Assembly: GCA_001792895.1 (NCBI GenBank)
Contig: MARA01000030.1
Location: forward strand, 62,001-126,000
DNA length: 64,000 bases
Direction: 5' to 3'
Origin: Lentinus brumalis
Taxonomy: Eukaryota; Basidiomycota; Agaricomycetes; Polyporales; Polyporaceae
Position numbers and translations under genes: made by a program. The notes below the pieces were generated by a model that was not told the DNA's origin, did not search any database, and saw nothing but the letters and a program-made list of their open reading frames with translations. Shown one piece after another: positions 1-12,116 of this stretch (position 1 is the stretch's first letter; each line of letters begins with the position of its first letter).

Positions 1-797
1 GACTCTCCAACCTTGGCACGAGTTTGAGGCGGCGTGGTGGTCTCTACGTGAACAGTGTACGGGATCGCGGAGAAGAGCGGCAGGACTGAGATGTCCGGAA
101 GAGAGAGCTGTGCAACGTTGAGTGAGCTCTTTTGCCTCCCGAGCCGAATCGCTGGTCTTACCTCGACCTTCACCTTCGCATACTCTCCCCACAATCCCTT
201 CCGTATCCTCTCCTCCCTCTCGTGCGTTTTCCACCGCCTCACTTCGCGTTCAGCGTCCTCCCGGATCTTCGCACCGATCTCGTCCTTCGGGAGCACCGCG
301 ATCGGGATGTAGTACTTCTTGTTGAAGTTCAGTACACCCTTTCTCACACCGACCGCACTGAGCGCATATCGAACGGCCGCGGACTCTTCGGGCGTATCGT
401 GCCGGAACGACGGAGGTAGGGCATCCGGGAGCTTGAAGCTGAACGGGACCCGCAAAGTGTCAGAGCCTGCGGGCGGGTACGCGCCGCCCCGCCTCCAGAG
501 GGAAAGATTTATGTGGACGAGGCGGATTTCCTCCCGGTGTACAGTCCTCAGATTGTTCCGATAGATGTAGCTGAAAGAGAAAGTCAGTGTCCGCGTCTGA
601 GAGAGAGACGGATGCTGAACGTACGTCTCGGAGCTTCCGTAAAGGCGGACTCGGATTTCTTCCACGCTCTGCTCCCGTAGCTGCCTGAAGTCCATCTCGA
701 CCTCTCCATCGACCGTGCTCCCCGCAGCATATACTAAAGGCGGAGTATGAATGACAAAAGGGGATGGACTGGACGACGAAACCAGCCTCGAGAACAT
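1..797 (-). CDS. alpha-arrestin-like protein, partial (locus A1; 3' end outside window)
   Basis: First of five related minus-strand loci. Exons 625-797, 162-570 and <1-107 join in frame; introns 571-624 (GTACGT...TTTCAG) and 108-161 (GTAAGA...CACAG). The start MFSRLVSSSSPSPFVIHT is followed by the beta-sandwich signature YAAGSTVDGEVEMDF, then LRVPFSFKLPDALPPSF, YALSAVGVRKG and PKDEIGAKI, as in an arrestin N-terminal domain; exon 3 opens LSLPDISVLPLFS. No frameshift or stop is visible in the part present. Alpha-arrestins are cytosolic adaptors that recruit ubiquitin ligases to membrane proteins for endocytosis (family knowledge). Exon 2 is 12 nt longer than in the other copies. The C-terminus, where the paralogues have a PPxY motif, lies left of the window. 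The family call is firm; the specific cargo is unknown. Confidence 0.8.
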   Translation of the reverse strand, partial: MFSRLVSSSSPSPFVIHTPPLVYAAGSTVDGEVEMDFRQLREQSVEEIRVRLYGSSETYVQHPSLSQTRTLTFSFSYIYRNNLRTVHREEIRLVHINLSLWRRGGAYPPAGSDTLRVPFSFKLPDALPPSFRHDTPEESAAVRYALSAVGVRKGVLNFNKKYYIPIAVLPKDEIGAKIREDAEREVRRWKTHEREERIRKGLWGEYAKVKVEVRPAIRLGRQKSSLNVAQLSLPDISVLPLFSAIPYTVHVETTTPPQTRAKVGE

Positions 798-1035
798 GGT
801 AGATGGATGAACGCGCAAGACGGCGGATGAACTGGCCTCCGATGCCTTCATATAGCCACGGTTGCACAGCCTCACGCCTCTCAGGGCCAGAAACGCACCT
901 GCAGGCTCCGGTTCTCTCACCAACTCAGGAAGCGTAGTCTGATGTGATCTCACAACATTGGAGACTTAGCTGTTCAGTGTTCGCTACTCGATGAGTGAAC
1001 ATACCGAAGCGCAGGTAGGTCAGATGTCCGGTCCT

Positions 1036-2462
1036 TCAATACTTCTCATCGGGATCGTCCCAGTCGCGGCCGTTCACGTCCCAGTATGCTCTGGGGAACA
1101 GACAGTCAGACAGTCAGTGGTAGTAACATGCGGGGGAAGCATAAGTAGCTCACGGCGGAAGATCGAGCATAGGCCCAGTCGGCGGGGCCGAGCACGCAGC
1201 TCCCTGCAATACTTGAGGAGGTGAGCGGGACAGAGGGGCGTCGATTCCCGAGACGATCGTGACAGGAATATCGATCCGCACATCGTTGCCAATCCCGGGG
1301 AAGGGCACCTTGAGGTCCAGCGTATACTGCGAAAGAGTATGAGCACTCAGACGTGCGTAGACCACATCTGATGGGACGCACCAGACACTCAACCGTCGCG
1401 CTCACGAACGTCGGGGGCACGCTCAGCCTCACACTAGTCTGGAACCGCGCGCGCTGCACCCATGTCCCCTTCTCGGCCTCGCTTCTCTTCTCGCCTCCGC
1501 ACTGTACGACGACCCACTCCCTGGGCGGCAAGTCCTTGTCGACTACCATCCTGCTCGGTACTCTCCTCGCCCCAAGGAGGTCATCGATGCACTCCGTGCT
1601 GAAGCGCTCCGCACGGATCTTCATGAATCGCACGAGCCGGAAGTCGATCTCGGAGACCGAGGGCGGTGAAGGGAAGATAGGCTTATCTTCGGGGTGTGCG
1701 TCTGCTTTCGCGCGGATGAGAAGGGCAGTGGTCGTCGTGACGTTGATGATAAACGGGATGTCGACGAACAACGGGAGGACAGGCATGTCGGGAAACAACA
1801 GCTGCAGGCCGATTCAAGTTGGCGCGAGCTCGCAAAGCAGCAGATCGCCACTCACCTCGACGTGTGCCGTCGAGTAGTCGCCCCAGAGACCCCTGCGTAT
1901 CTTCTCCGTCCTCTCTCCTTTCCTCCACCCCAGCGAAGCGATGCCGTTCCACAGGGTTTTGCCGATCGTGTCCTTCGGCACCACCGCAAGCGGCATGCGC
2001 AGCTTCCTGTTGAACTGGAACATACCAGGGCGAACACCTACTACGGTGAGCTCGTACAGGACATACGCGGACTTCTGCCAGCCGCTGTAATGGAACGACG
2101 GTGGCAGGTTATCGGGCAAGCGGAAGCGAAAGGGTAGACGTAGGGTATCCGTCCCTGGGAGAGGGTATGCAGAGCCCTGTGTCCAGAGGTCGAGCGAAAC
2201 ATATACAAGCGGTATAGTCTCGCGAAGCGTCGTCTTGTCGCGTTAGACCATCCTGTGATGTCTTGTGTGAGGGTGAGCTCTGTGACGGGCAAGGCGAGAA
2301 GACGTACGTGTGCACAGAGCCGCACAACTTGACTTGGACTTGTTGTATATCCTCCTCTCGCAGCTGCCGGAAGTCAAGAAGCACTTCGCCTTCGACATTG
2401 CTGCCTGCACAGTAGACCATCGAGGGGAGAGAGAGCCTTAGAGCCTGGGTTGGTCGTGACAT
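1036..2462 (-). pseudogene. alpha-arrestin-like gene with in-frame stop (locus A2)
   Basis: Five exons (2308-2462, 1856-2252, 1382-1801, 1154-1326, 1036-1090) sum to 1200 nt, so all joins keep frame, and exon 2 is exactly as long as in the intact paralogue at 20.4 kb. The product would be 399 aa, starting MSRPTQALRLSLPSMVYCAG and ending after a PPAY motif with an acidic tail. The third codon of exon 2 (2243-2245) is TAA where the paralogue has ACC (Thr), so translation would stop at codon 55. No good alternative acceptor avoids it: the next AG breaks frame unless a poor GTCTTC donor is also used. The sequence is clearly diverged from the A3-A5 group. Either a nonsense allele or pseudogene, an unusual splice, or a base error. 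The rest of the frame is free of stops, so inactivation, if real, is recent. Confidence 0.65.
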
Positions 2463-2819
2463 GGTAGACGACGAGGGTGCGATATCGTATGGCGAATGCT
2501 GCCAGTGTCACGACCACCCTATAAGTACAACCAACGCCGCAGTAGAAGTATAAGAAGCGAGGTTGCGAGTTGAACATCAGGTATGTCGACAGTTCCAGGA
2601 TCCCGCGAAGAGTCGGCTTCCATGGCCAGCTGCCTGCTGCGGTCAGATACAGAAACGCGCAGCTAACTTCTCTCGCCAACTTACTGGCGGCGGCAAGAGC
2701 AGAAGCATAGTATGAAATGTCGCGTGGTCTTGCATGTAGAGTCAAGTATTTGCTGCTCGAGTCGGTACATCAAAGCTGCAGCCTGTAAGGCACATCGAGG
2801 GATACTTAGTGGCCCGCAC

Positions 2820-4292
2820 TCAATCCTTCTCGTCGTCTCCCCAGCCCTTGTCATCAGGATCCCAGTACGCCCTATACCATCGTCAAAATCAGTCAACGGA
2901 AGCCATTGCCCGACAACGCTGATGGTCACATACGGCGGAAGGTCCAGCGTCGTCAGAGGGGATGCTGCGTCCTCACCATCCGACTGCTCCTTCGGAATCG
3001 GCTCGACGACGCCCGAAGTCACCGTCACGGGCACCTCGAGCTTCAAGTCGTTCCCGATACCCGGGAACGGAACCTTCACGACGAGCTGATACTGCGCCGG
3101 CCCGTATCAGCCACCCGTCCGCCGGAAGAGAGCATGCGGATCGAGACTCACAGATGTTTCAATGTTTTGCACCGCGAACGTCGGCGGACAATCAAGCTGA
3201 AACGTCGAGTGGAATACTGCGCGCTGAAGCCATGAGCCCGTGGCATCCGAGCCCTCGCCGTCCTTGGTCTCCTCTCCCTTCGCATCCTTCTCGTGTCCTT
3301 CGCCAGGGACCCACTCCTTCACCGCCGGCTCCGTCTCAATGGGCCCTGCGCACCCACCGCGTATCCCAGACTTCTTCTTCCCAAGGAAGATCGCGGCATC
3401 CCTGCTAGACTTGTCCGTGAAGGACTTCGCGCGCAGCTTGACCTTGCGCTCTAGTACGAACTGGACGCCATCCGGAACCACGGGCACAGGCGGGAAGACC
3501 GGTTTGTCGCTCGGGACGCGTCTGCCTTGGAGCGCGCGAGGGGGCGGTGGTGGTCGTGACCCGGATCGTGAACGGTATGTCGGAGAAGAGCGGGAGGACT
3601 GGTATGTCCGGAAGCGACAGCTGATGCACAGTATCAGAGGTCGGCGAAGATGAGGTCAACAGGATACGACACGCACCTCGACGTGCACCTTGGAGTAGTC
3701 TCCCCAGAGCCCCTTCCGCATCCGATCCTCCTTCTGGAAGGTCTTCCACCCGTGCGTCGCATGCGCCGCTTTCAGCTCAGCCCCGAGCTCGTCCTTCGGA
3801 AGGATCGCGAGCGGCACGACGTGTCTCTTGTTCAGATTGAGCAAGCCCTTGCGCACCCCGACCGCAGAGAGCGAGTACCGGACATCTCCTTTGGGATCGA
3901 ACCTGCGCACGTGGAACGACGGCGGGAGCTGCTCAGGCAGCGTGAAGCTGAACGGCACTCGGAGGGTATTTGAGCCCGGTAGGGGATACGCGCCGCCTCT
4001 GGACCAGATGCTCAAGTCGTCGCGCACGAGGGGAATGGTCTCTATCAACGTAGTCTTGTCTCGGGTGATGACTCTGCAAATTCGCCGTCAGCTACGAGTG
4101 GGAGAACGCGGACTTTGTGGGGACATACGTCCTGGAGGAGCCCCTGAGTCGCAGCTGAACCTCCTCGATGTTCTCGTCCTGCAGATCCGGGAAGCGCATC
4201 TCGACCTCGCCCTCGATGGTGCTGCCCGCCGCATAGATGGCGGGCGGAATATATACAGTCAAGGCAGAGCTCGACGTGAACCTAGACAACAT
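2820..4292 (-). pseudogene. alpha-arrestin-like gene with frameshifted exon 3 (locus A3)
   Basis: Near-identical copy of the intact gene at 20417-21890, with the same five-exon layout and start (MLSRFTSSSALTVYIPP). Exon 3 has lost two single bases relative to that copy: one in the codons after VTTTTA near 3540, one in a run of G near 3513. The net -2 shift puts the middle of the protein out of frame. Exons 1, 2, 4 and 5 remain open, and the last two would still join to give LPPAYW and a stop at 2820. The stop codon coincides with the left edge of the large duplicated unit. It is not possible to tell from one sequence whether the lesions are biological or assembly errors in a repeat. They differ from the lesion in the fourth copy. 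Confidence 0.7.
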
Positions 4293-4609
4293 GGTTGTAA
4301 CGAGGGCGCGAAAGCAACAACGCTAGTTATATGTAGGACTTCCTCCTACTGCGGATCGGCAGATCATCGTGGCTTGCACTGTGCTTGGCAGCGCGCTTGG
4401 TGTGTCGGTGGCACATCAATCAATCAGGCTGCTACACACTCACTGCTGCGCACGAAAGGATGGACAATATGATTGCGCAGCCACAGAGTACCGTCGCCAG
4501 CTACAGGACGATGACCCCATGGTACTGCGTCACTCGTCAACGTAGTATCATCTGACCGAACACGAAGCTTCGGCAGTACGAGGCCTGCATAGACATGAAC
4601 GAAGTCTCG

Positions 4610-4890
4610 GAACCTGCTCACTGGTGCGACGATGATCGTCATGACATTGATGATGAACGTGATGTAGGTGAACAGAGGGAGAACAGGCATGTCGGGAATG
4701 CGAGGTCGTGTAGCAGATAAACAGCACTCACCTTGACATGAGTCGCCCCACGGACCCTTGCGGATTTTCTGTGTTCTCTACCCCTTCCTCCACCCAAGCG
4801 AGGCCATGTCGTCCCACAATCTGACCAGCCTATACTCGCGACCAGCCCAGAAGCGGAAGCCTGTAGCATGTCGACAGTTCCAGGGTTCGC
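4610..4890 (-). pseudogene. relic of a further arrestin gene (copy 1)
   Basis: Reading minus-strand, the stretch MPVLPLFTYITFIINVMT (from 4690 down) matches the start of arrestin exon 3 (MPVLPLFVDIPFIINVTT in locus A2). The upstream piece around 4740-4830 reads MASLGWRKG, stop, RTQKIRKGPWGD, matching ASLGWRKGERTEKIRRGLWGD of A2 exon 2 with a TAG in place of Glu. A GGTGAG donor still separates the two pieces. Nothing else of the gene is recognisable. It is a decayed A2-type paralogue that was copied along with its intact neighbour, so three copies exist. Confidence 0.6.
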
Positions 4891-4959
4891 GAAGAGTCAA
4901 GTCAACGTGGTGGATGCGGTGGAGATGGTGGAAGTACCAAGTCAAGAGCCTCAGCGGCG

Positions 4960-7900
4960 CGTCTCACGATCTCAGATTACGCCCGATCGGTGACGGCATC
5001 GCGCTGCTACGACCGTCGCTCGCACTCGCCGCCCTCCCGCGCTGCCTCTCTCGGCCTCTGTCCGCTTCCCTGCGCCCTGCTCTGCGCGTCCGCCGCCTGC
5101 AAGTGTCCGCCTCTCGCACTGGCATCGTCGTTCTCGGCCGTGATAAGCACATGTTGCGCATACAGTGCTACACGTCAGTCCCTCGTCACCACGCCCTCTC
5201 CTCGTCGCTCTCGCACCGCACGGCCGTCGCGGTGCTACTCTAACAGGTCCGTAACCCGGAACGAGCCGTCCTACGTACTCGGCGGCCTCCTTGCTCTGCC
5301 CTGCCTGACTCTCCGCCGTACTCGCGTGCCACCCCTCCCATACCCCGCATACAGCCACTCTCCGCGCCTGCACGTATTGCGTGAGTCAACGTAAGTGAGG
5401 ACGGTGGCTTGAAAACCTGGCTGCTCACTTACACCGTACCGCGCGCGCTGGCCCTCGCCTCCTGAACGCTCTGTGACAGCCCCAGCTCAGTGCTACTCCC
5501 CTCCTCTGAACCGTCACGCCACATACCTCTACCCCTGTGCGGAGCTGTCGAAGAACTCGCTTGCGGACCCGCCGGACGAGCGCGAACAGAGCCGTCGCGG
5601 CAGCGACCGCGTTCTGTACAGTACATATGTCGCGCTGCATGCCAAGGTCTGTTCGAGCGCACGAGGTATGTATGTACGCCCGCTCACCTGCTCTCTTGCT
5701 CTACTCGGTATATCACGACGCGGACTACATACATCATCGACGGCACACTGCAGGTGCAGTCACATCGGCTCCCAGCCCCTCGACGAGCGACCGGCGGTCT
5801 GCCGGGCGGCCCGGGCGAGTATGCAAGGTGTGTCAGCCTGCGAACGTAGAGCAAGAGCGAAAGGTGAACTCACCGGCCTAGACGTTGCACAAGTCGTCCT
5901 CGGGACAGCCGCACTCCGTCCTATGATATCCAGGTGAGTACAATCCTCTCCGTGCCACAGAGACGCTAACATACCTCGACAGCGACCAGTCCCCATCCCA
6001 TCAGCGCCAGCAGGACACGCAGCGCACCGCGCACGACTGGCAACGACGGTGTCTGTATAAGGTGAGTCGGCGGACGCATGTTGGCAGAGGCATAGATAAG
6101 TAATCTGGGAGGCGAACAGGCCAGCGGGATCGCTCACCTCTCCCATTATAGCCTCCCGTCCGGCCCAGACCGGACTCCTGCGTGCACCCAACGTCGAGCA
6201 CGAGGAAAGGAATCTACTTCCCTCGCGGATCGAGTGCGCCTCCGCCAATGGCGGGCACAGCCTCGGACGAGTGCGTGCGCGCCGTGGGCAGGGCGGAGAC
6301 CGGTGCCGAGTTGGCCACTGTGGCATGAGTTGGTGAGTGATAATATTGCGGGCTGACGTCCGACGTCCGACGTCCGCACGCAGGTACTCGCTTCGGCGAC
6401 GCTCTGGATTCTGTACGGTGTGCGACACCCTCGCTGGCCATCTGAATACTACTATATTTCTCCCTGGAAGTGCTGCCGGTGTGCATTTGCAGGTCGTCGG
6501 TCTTCAACAGAACAGGAGATCTTGAAGACGGTGCGCCGAGCCGGTCATTGGAGCCTGAGCAATCACAGCGTCCCGCTGGGTCCGTATGTAGGTACAGTGC
6601 TTGCCCCTCGATCGGCAGGGAAGCCCACCTCGTGCGCGGCCAACTCAAGGTTGGATGTTTGCGTGCGGTGTGCCGACGGCTCGAAACAGAGCGCATGGTG
6701 CAGGGAGCTGCGTGCAAGGCACAGCGCAGGCTGGGGTTCTCGGCCGAGGAGCGGTGCGAACTGAATGAGACGCATCGTGCGTTGGACTTCCTAAATCGCG
6801 AGAAGCAGGACTCGGTACGGAGTGGCCCCATCAGTCAAAGCTTCCACCATGACCGGGGCCGTGGTCATCTACACGGCGGCATGGTCGTCGCCTTGGACCT
6901 TGAGGGAGGACCGCTCGCGGTGCGCTCAGTTAAACAGTCTGTGGTGTGTTCACGAGTACGCAGATGCGTACAGAGGTTCGTGCGTGTATGATATCCATGA
7001 TGGTCGCTCGAGAATACAGGTTGTGAACGGCGGGCTGGTGCTCGGACTGCATACATGGGTGTGTGTGTGAAGAGAAAAGACAGCAGCTACAGATATGCAT
7101 CCGAACTGGCTCGGAGACAGGCTCGCATCGTGGTATGCTTGATACTTCGATCAATAGCGGCCTATGAGCTCCGCCGGGGTGACACGCCATGGAAGCCTGC
7201 CTATGCGCTGTGGCCGTCCAGACGCTGGATGTATGCACGGGCTGGTGGATGTTCGCGGCGTATCCGATGGAGCAGAGCCGCAGGCTGCAACCGACCTTGT
7301 TTCGAGTACTCCCGGGTCGCTACGGTGGCGGAGGACAGAGTACAGCCGCACTGCGTCTGAGTCTGTTCGTCCTTGCACCGGCTGGGCCCCCCGGTGCAAG
7401 AGTGACACGGCGAAACTCGTGAGGCAGGTTGATAGGGCCGAAGCGGACGCGTCTTCGGATGTACGCTGTAGTTTGACGTTCAGCCCTCAGCGGCTGCAGG
7501 CTATCGGACAGGCGGTGTGCCGACACCTAGGATTCCTCTTCGGACAATAGACGAGTTGGCTTGTTCGCCGCGAGTCTGGGCGCGGTACGTACTACCACTC
7601 CTCGGTACTCAGTTTGTGCTTGGGGCCTAGGTCCCGTACTGGCGTCGGAGTTCCAGTCCGCCCATCCACTGGCAGTCGCTGTTCCATGTTGCATTTGAGT
7701 CGATATCTTGGCTTGCGCCGGGGCAACCCTCACTGGCATGAGAGGTCCAAGTACACGCGGTCTACAACCACAGTATCACATCTGTGAAGCGTGAAGCGTG
7801 GTCAGTGGACGCAATCATGTACGCGAGGGCAGAGCAACATACATGCGGCATCTTCGCCTCATCGTATGACCTGATCCGCGCTTCATTTCCGGACACTGTA

Positions 7901-10650
7901 CTCGCTATGTCCTCCACAAACGGGAGCTGCAGTGCATTCCCGACCTGGTCTGCGTTCTGTGAGCCACGAACGACGCACTTCAGGGTGGGCATAGCTGAGT
8001 GCTCACGTACCGGGGCTAATTCCTGTCTCGACTCTCGAATGGTTATTGTCATCATGCGGCGCGCGCAGCCGACTCACAAAGTACAATCTCGACTCCCAAG
8101 TACGCAATCCCGCTACCTGTCGCGTCCCGTCACTACAGTGTTTGTGTCAGAGTACGCATAGACATGCGGTTAGTTCCGGGCGCGCTTCCATGCATCGAAG
8201 CAGCTACTTAGCTGATTGTCACCGCTCTCCCATCACAAAGATATTGAACATGACAGGTCTCCGAGTCGGCCTGATTCCCATGCAGACTGTCACCGCGTGC
8301 CTGTGTGGTGAGGGTGCAGGGACGACTGAGCGAGTACCTGACTGCTGCATAGCGTGGGCAGTGGCATGCAGCGCTCTCCAACAGATTCAGCAGGTGAGAG
8401 AGTAAGCTTTCTTCTGGGTGCATTGCATATCATAACTTGCAATTCCGACGCCGTGAGCCGCATCCCGTCTCTGGTAGGCGAAGCTGTCTGACACGGCGGC
8501 GGCGGCGAGTCGACTCGACGGGCTGGAAGGACACCGCGAAACGCACACTTATGTTTATTTGACCGCTTGGAGTCTTCTCCGTGTGTCCCGTTATTCGGAC
8601 GGGGGCGTATGACCGTATCCTTGCTATAGTTGTATCCGACATCGCCACGGTCTATGTCTTCAGAAGGTCAGCTATGAGATAACGTATAGCCACTCCACTT
8701 TGTATGTTTGCCGTCCGAAGTCATGTATCTGTGTGAATCGGCCCGGGGTCAGTGATTCAAAGCTGAACAGACGCAGCGATCGGTCTCCATACAATCTACA
8801 TGACGTCTGGGAGAATGGACGCCAGGACTCACGGGCAGCAGGACGAGCACGGACGTGCCTGGGAACCATTCCTGAAGCCATACTCGATAGCCTCGCGGAC
8901 ACCGGGAAGTCGCGACAGTCGTCTCCGGGTGGGCCACCGTCAGAGAATCGAGGTTCCTGTATTGCTCGTAAGCTACTGTCCAAATTTGATCATACCTCGC
9001 GATATCGCCCAGATATTCCCCGTTCACGCGACTTGCACTCCGCCCACGCTGGTCATGCTGGTGTCTGGCCGCGCCCCGATCTCTCGTAGGCTCCCGCAAT
9101 CGCTCCGCTTTCCTCTTACCCCCGCGTTCTCTGTTACGCATGCAGACTCGTTCGGAGTTCAGCTCTCGAGTTTCCCGTCATCTGCAGCTTGCGCCTGAAC
9201 CAACGGGAAAATGGTAGCAATGTGTCAAGAGCCGAGCAGCACCGTGATAAATGGAACATATTCAAATGAGACTAGGGACCACGGGGCTCGCCGCGAGAGC
9301 ACGGGCGAGACTGTTGTGACGGTGTCTTCATATGTACAGGTTTGCGCTTGATTCCATGCCGCAATCCTATCGAAACTGGTCAGTCTCAAGTCCCCGCCCA
9401 CTGGAGAGGCGTACCGTTCCAGAACTGCCCGCTGACAGAATGACAGCTTTGATGGTCAGTAGCCTGAATGCTATCCCAACGCGGGAGGTTAGTACTTCGC
9501 ACGCACAAAGCACTACAGCGAGCCAACTTACCCATTGCTGCGGACCGCCGGGCACCAGGACTCTTCAGGTTACGCCAAAATAGTCCCGGGTACGTGCATG
9601 CACGACGGCTATGCTGAAGCAGACATCAAGTGCATGCCAGCAGCGGCCGAGTAAGTACGGGCATACATACATCGGGAGATACCGTCCGCGTACCTTCACA
9701 GGACTGACATGGTCTTCGCCCTAGTTGAGCGATACTCTCGCGCCCGTTAAACCATGCAACGTCGCCGAGACTCGTCGAGTCCATGCGATCCTGCGAGCTC
9801 AAGGTTGAGGTTCAAAAGCCCCCGGGCAGTGCATGAACACGAAGGACAATGCGCGCACCTCACCTCAGTCACGGCAGATCGGGCGGTCTCGTCGTTCGAA
9901 GATTGCAGCCGACTTTCGACCGTATGTCTTCGACTCCTCGCGGCCAATGCAAGCTGAGAAGCCGCCCCGCATCACGCTCGACTAGCCCGTGCCGGCTGCC
10001 AAATCAAGTCACGATCATCTATCTGGCGCGCCGGATATCAGCAATTCGCCCGGTATAAACGCGGACCGCACGGGACAGTACCTTGAACAGTCCAGATACG
10101 GCGACGGATGAGTACGGGATGGCTGTCGGCTTGATGAATGGCAGTGGGTGGACCGTGGTGATCCTGCTTGTCTCAGTCTGGCATCTGCGCGAGGGAGCAG
10201 AAGGCGACCCGAATGCCATGCCCGGTAGCAGCAAGTGCGGGCCTGTACTTACTTGCCGGAATCAGAATGTGGTGTTGCAGGGAATCAATGCTCGTGAAAT
10301 TGTCACAGGTGCGAGCCCGTTCAGCGTCGGGTATTGTCGCAGTCTCTCTCTGCATGATCGAGGCATGAGGACGGTGCCAGCTGGCTGACTGGGGCATCTC
10401 TAGCCATGGCAACGCTCTCTGCGTGGCAGACGTCAGCGTGCATGCACCAGAAACGAAGTGGGAACGTTAGTTCGGACGCACCAGACATGGACCGTGACTC
10501 TTGACCGTGGCTCCATGCGGCAGTTCGCATCCCGAATGTCTGCCCGAATTCTGAGTTACACGAGTGATACTACGCGGCTCGGACATACCTGTCGAGTATG
10601 GAGCGTCCGGACGAGCATTACTCCTCCCGGGTAAGCGATTCCTCGCCCTC
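4960..10650. other. block B interior, copy 1; no gene confidently recognised
   Basis: GC-rich sequence with many open frames on both strands, none keeping a conserved frame across the three B copies. Intron-like pairs are present (for example a GTGAGT near 6062 followed by CCCATTATAG near 6150). A stretch near 5.80 kb matches, in the inverted copy (about 35.2 kb, minus strand), a reading TCDRC...VCKAC with C-x2-C-x7-C-x2-C spacing, which could be a decayed zinc finger; in this copy the first cysteine pair is gone. I see no rRNA, tRNA or transposase. Confidence 0.4.
6355..6375. repeat. GACGTCC heptamer microsatellite, 3 copies
   Basis: Three perfect tandem copies of GACGTCC. The equivalent place in unit 2 (15651-15678) has four, and the inverted copy near 34.64 kb has about one. 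Confidence 0.9.
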
Positions 10651-10659
10651 CGCCGGTCA

Positions 10660-10665
10660 TATAAG
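10660..10665 (+). promoter_or_regulatory. TATA box, block B copy 1
   Basis: TATAAG followed by a pyrimidine-rich leader of about 130 nt and then a short exon ending at a GTGAGT donor (10832). Box, leader and donor are kept in the two other copies of block B. Confidence 0.5.
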
Positions 10666-10806
10666 CACGGCGCGTCTCCACTGAGCTCCCGCCCTCTTTC
10701 GCCTCCCCCTCCCAGTCTTTGCCCTTGCCATCTCCCAGCCACCGGTCGCATCATTTCCTCCCGTCTCATATCCGCTGAGCGTGCGTTTCTGCCCGCAAGA
10801 GACAAG

Positions 10807-11138
10807 ATAGAAAGGAAAGCCGACTATGGAGGTGAGTGACATGTTCACGGTTCAGGCTGGTGCCGCAAACCTATGTCTCGGGCGTCCCAGGGAGCTCGCA
10901 CGTCGCCGACAGCATGGGCGACATGCTGGACGCGACCTTTGGGTGCGTGTACTAGTCGTACAGGCCGGAGGCCGTGGACACCGAGCCGTTCAGCTCCCGG
11001 GTGTCGCTGCGTCCCGACGTGCCTGCTGGCGAGTCTCAGGGGCTGTCGGTGCCGGGGCTGAAGCTCGGGGACGACGACGTTGCGTACACGCAGTACGGAG
11101 ACGATCCTGGGCCCGCACCTAGTCTTCGCACGTCTTAA
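10807..11138 (+). pseudogene. possible decayed gene downstream of the block B promoter, copy 1
   Basis: In copies 2 and 3 a short exon ATG-GAA-AG... of 25-26 nt ends at a GTGAGT donor. Here the ATG has become ATA (10807-10809). Downstream, one frame reads YVSGVPGSSHVADSMGDML..., is broken by a TAG, then continues as SSRVSLRPDVPAGES and LKLGDDDVAYTQYGDDPGP to a stop at 11136-11138. The last segment is matched in frame by the inverted copy (LKLGDDDVAYTPYNDGSGP), which suggests a once-coding sequence. I do not recognise the protein. Frames are broken differently in each copy, so I treat it as decayed. Confidence 0.3.
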
Positions 11139-12116
11139 CCTCGAGTCAATCTTTTTGAGCGCCCCCGAAGAGGACTTCGTGTCGTCTACGGTCTTCATGA
11201 TCGAGGTCCCGCGTCGCAGCACGCTGTGCTGACTGGCCAGAGATGACGGTGAGCCATCTGTAGAGTCAACACGAGGGTTAACGGCTGACGTACGACAAGA
11301 ATGGTCGGTGCGACATTTATTCGAGGGCCGGGAGGAGAAGCGGGGAGGCACCCGGCGGAGCGAGGACGCGGTTCTGGGAGCAGGATCTGGCTAGGATAGC
11401 GTGTCTTTGTCGTGTATTTCCTCGTGCAATGTCGGCGTGTTTTCCAGGTTCCCGCGCACAGTCGATCGTGGTGGTCGAGTCGAGCGCGGTGACATGCTGT
11501 GCTAGCGCGAACTACGAACTCATTTCCCTTATTAGTTCAGTCATGTCAGTGCTCGTCGGCGTCCTAGTATTGAATAAACCGCGCTTCTTGCAACTTGGAA
11601 GATGATGATAATATAATTGTTGCTACGCTACGTGCGCTACGGTGTGGCTAAGGACGAGAAGCGAAGGACGCGCGCCGTGGAAGGCATTCCTCGCTTCACG
11701 CGGGCGTGCTCCGACGACCGCGGTTGACCTCCCGCTGCCCCGCTGCCCTCCCTCGTCCACTCCTCCTCGAGTCTCTCCTGCGGGCCCCGTGTCCGGCGCG
11801 TCCATCGTAGATGCAGTCCTTTAGACCGCAGCATGAGTAGAGAGGAGCAATTCCACACGCCTCGTAGTCCGGGGCAGGTTGCCACAGATGTAGTGCATTG
11901 TGTGCAGACGAGCCTGTGCACTGCGAAGAACGCATCGACAAAAGACGTGCGTACCCCCAGCAATGCACCCCCAGCAACCACCTAAGGTCCGTGCTCGTGC
12001 TCTGGAGGGAAGTATTCGCGTGCTGCAAACGGCCGCCTGCGAGCACTCCAGCGACGCGGACCCGCTCCTCGCTCCCTCGGCGTACCTGATCGACACGGGT
12101 CCGCGCCACGTCGCAC

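Larger units (their letters stand above)
2818..12115. repeat. segmental duplication, unit 1 (~9.3 kb)
   Basis: First copy of a unit made of an arrestin gene (2820-4292), an arrestin relic (about 4.6-4.9 kb) and a ~7.1 kb block B (about 4.96-12.1 kb). Unit 2 follows directly. From about 3.94 to 5.93 kb the two units show no difference that I can see, at a constant offset of 9296 bases. Outside that stretch they differ by substitutions and indels, and unit 2 is about 1 kb shorter, mostly within 6.5-10.6 kb. The left breakpoint is at the arrestin stop codon: upstream of about 2817 the sequence is unrelated to that upstream of 12115. Confidence 0.85.
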
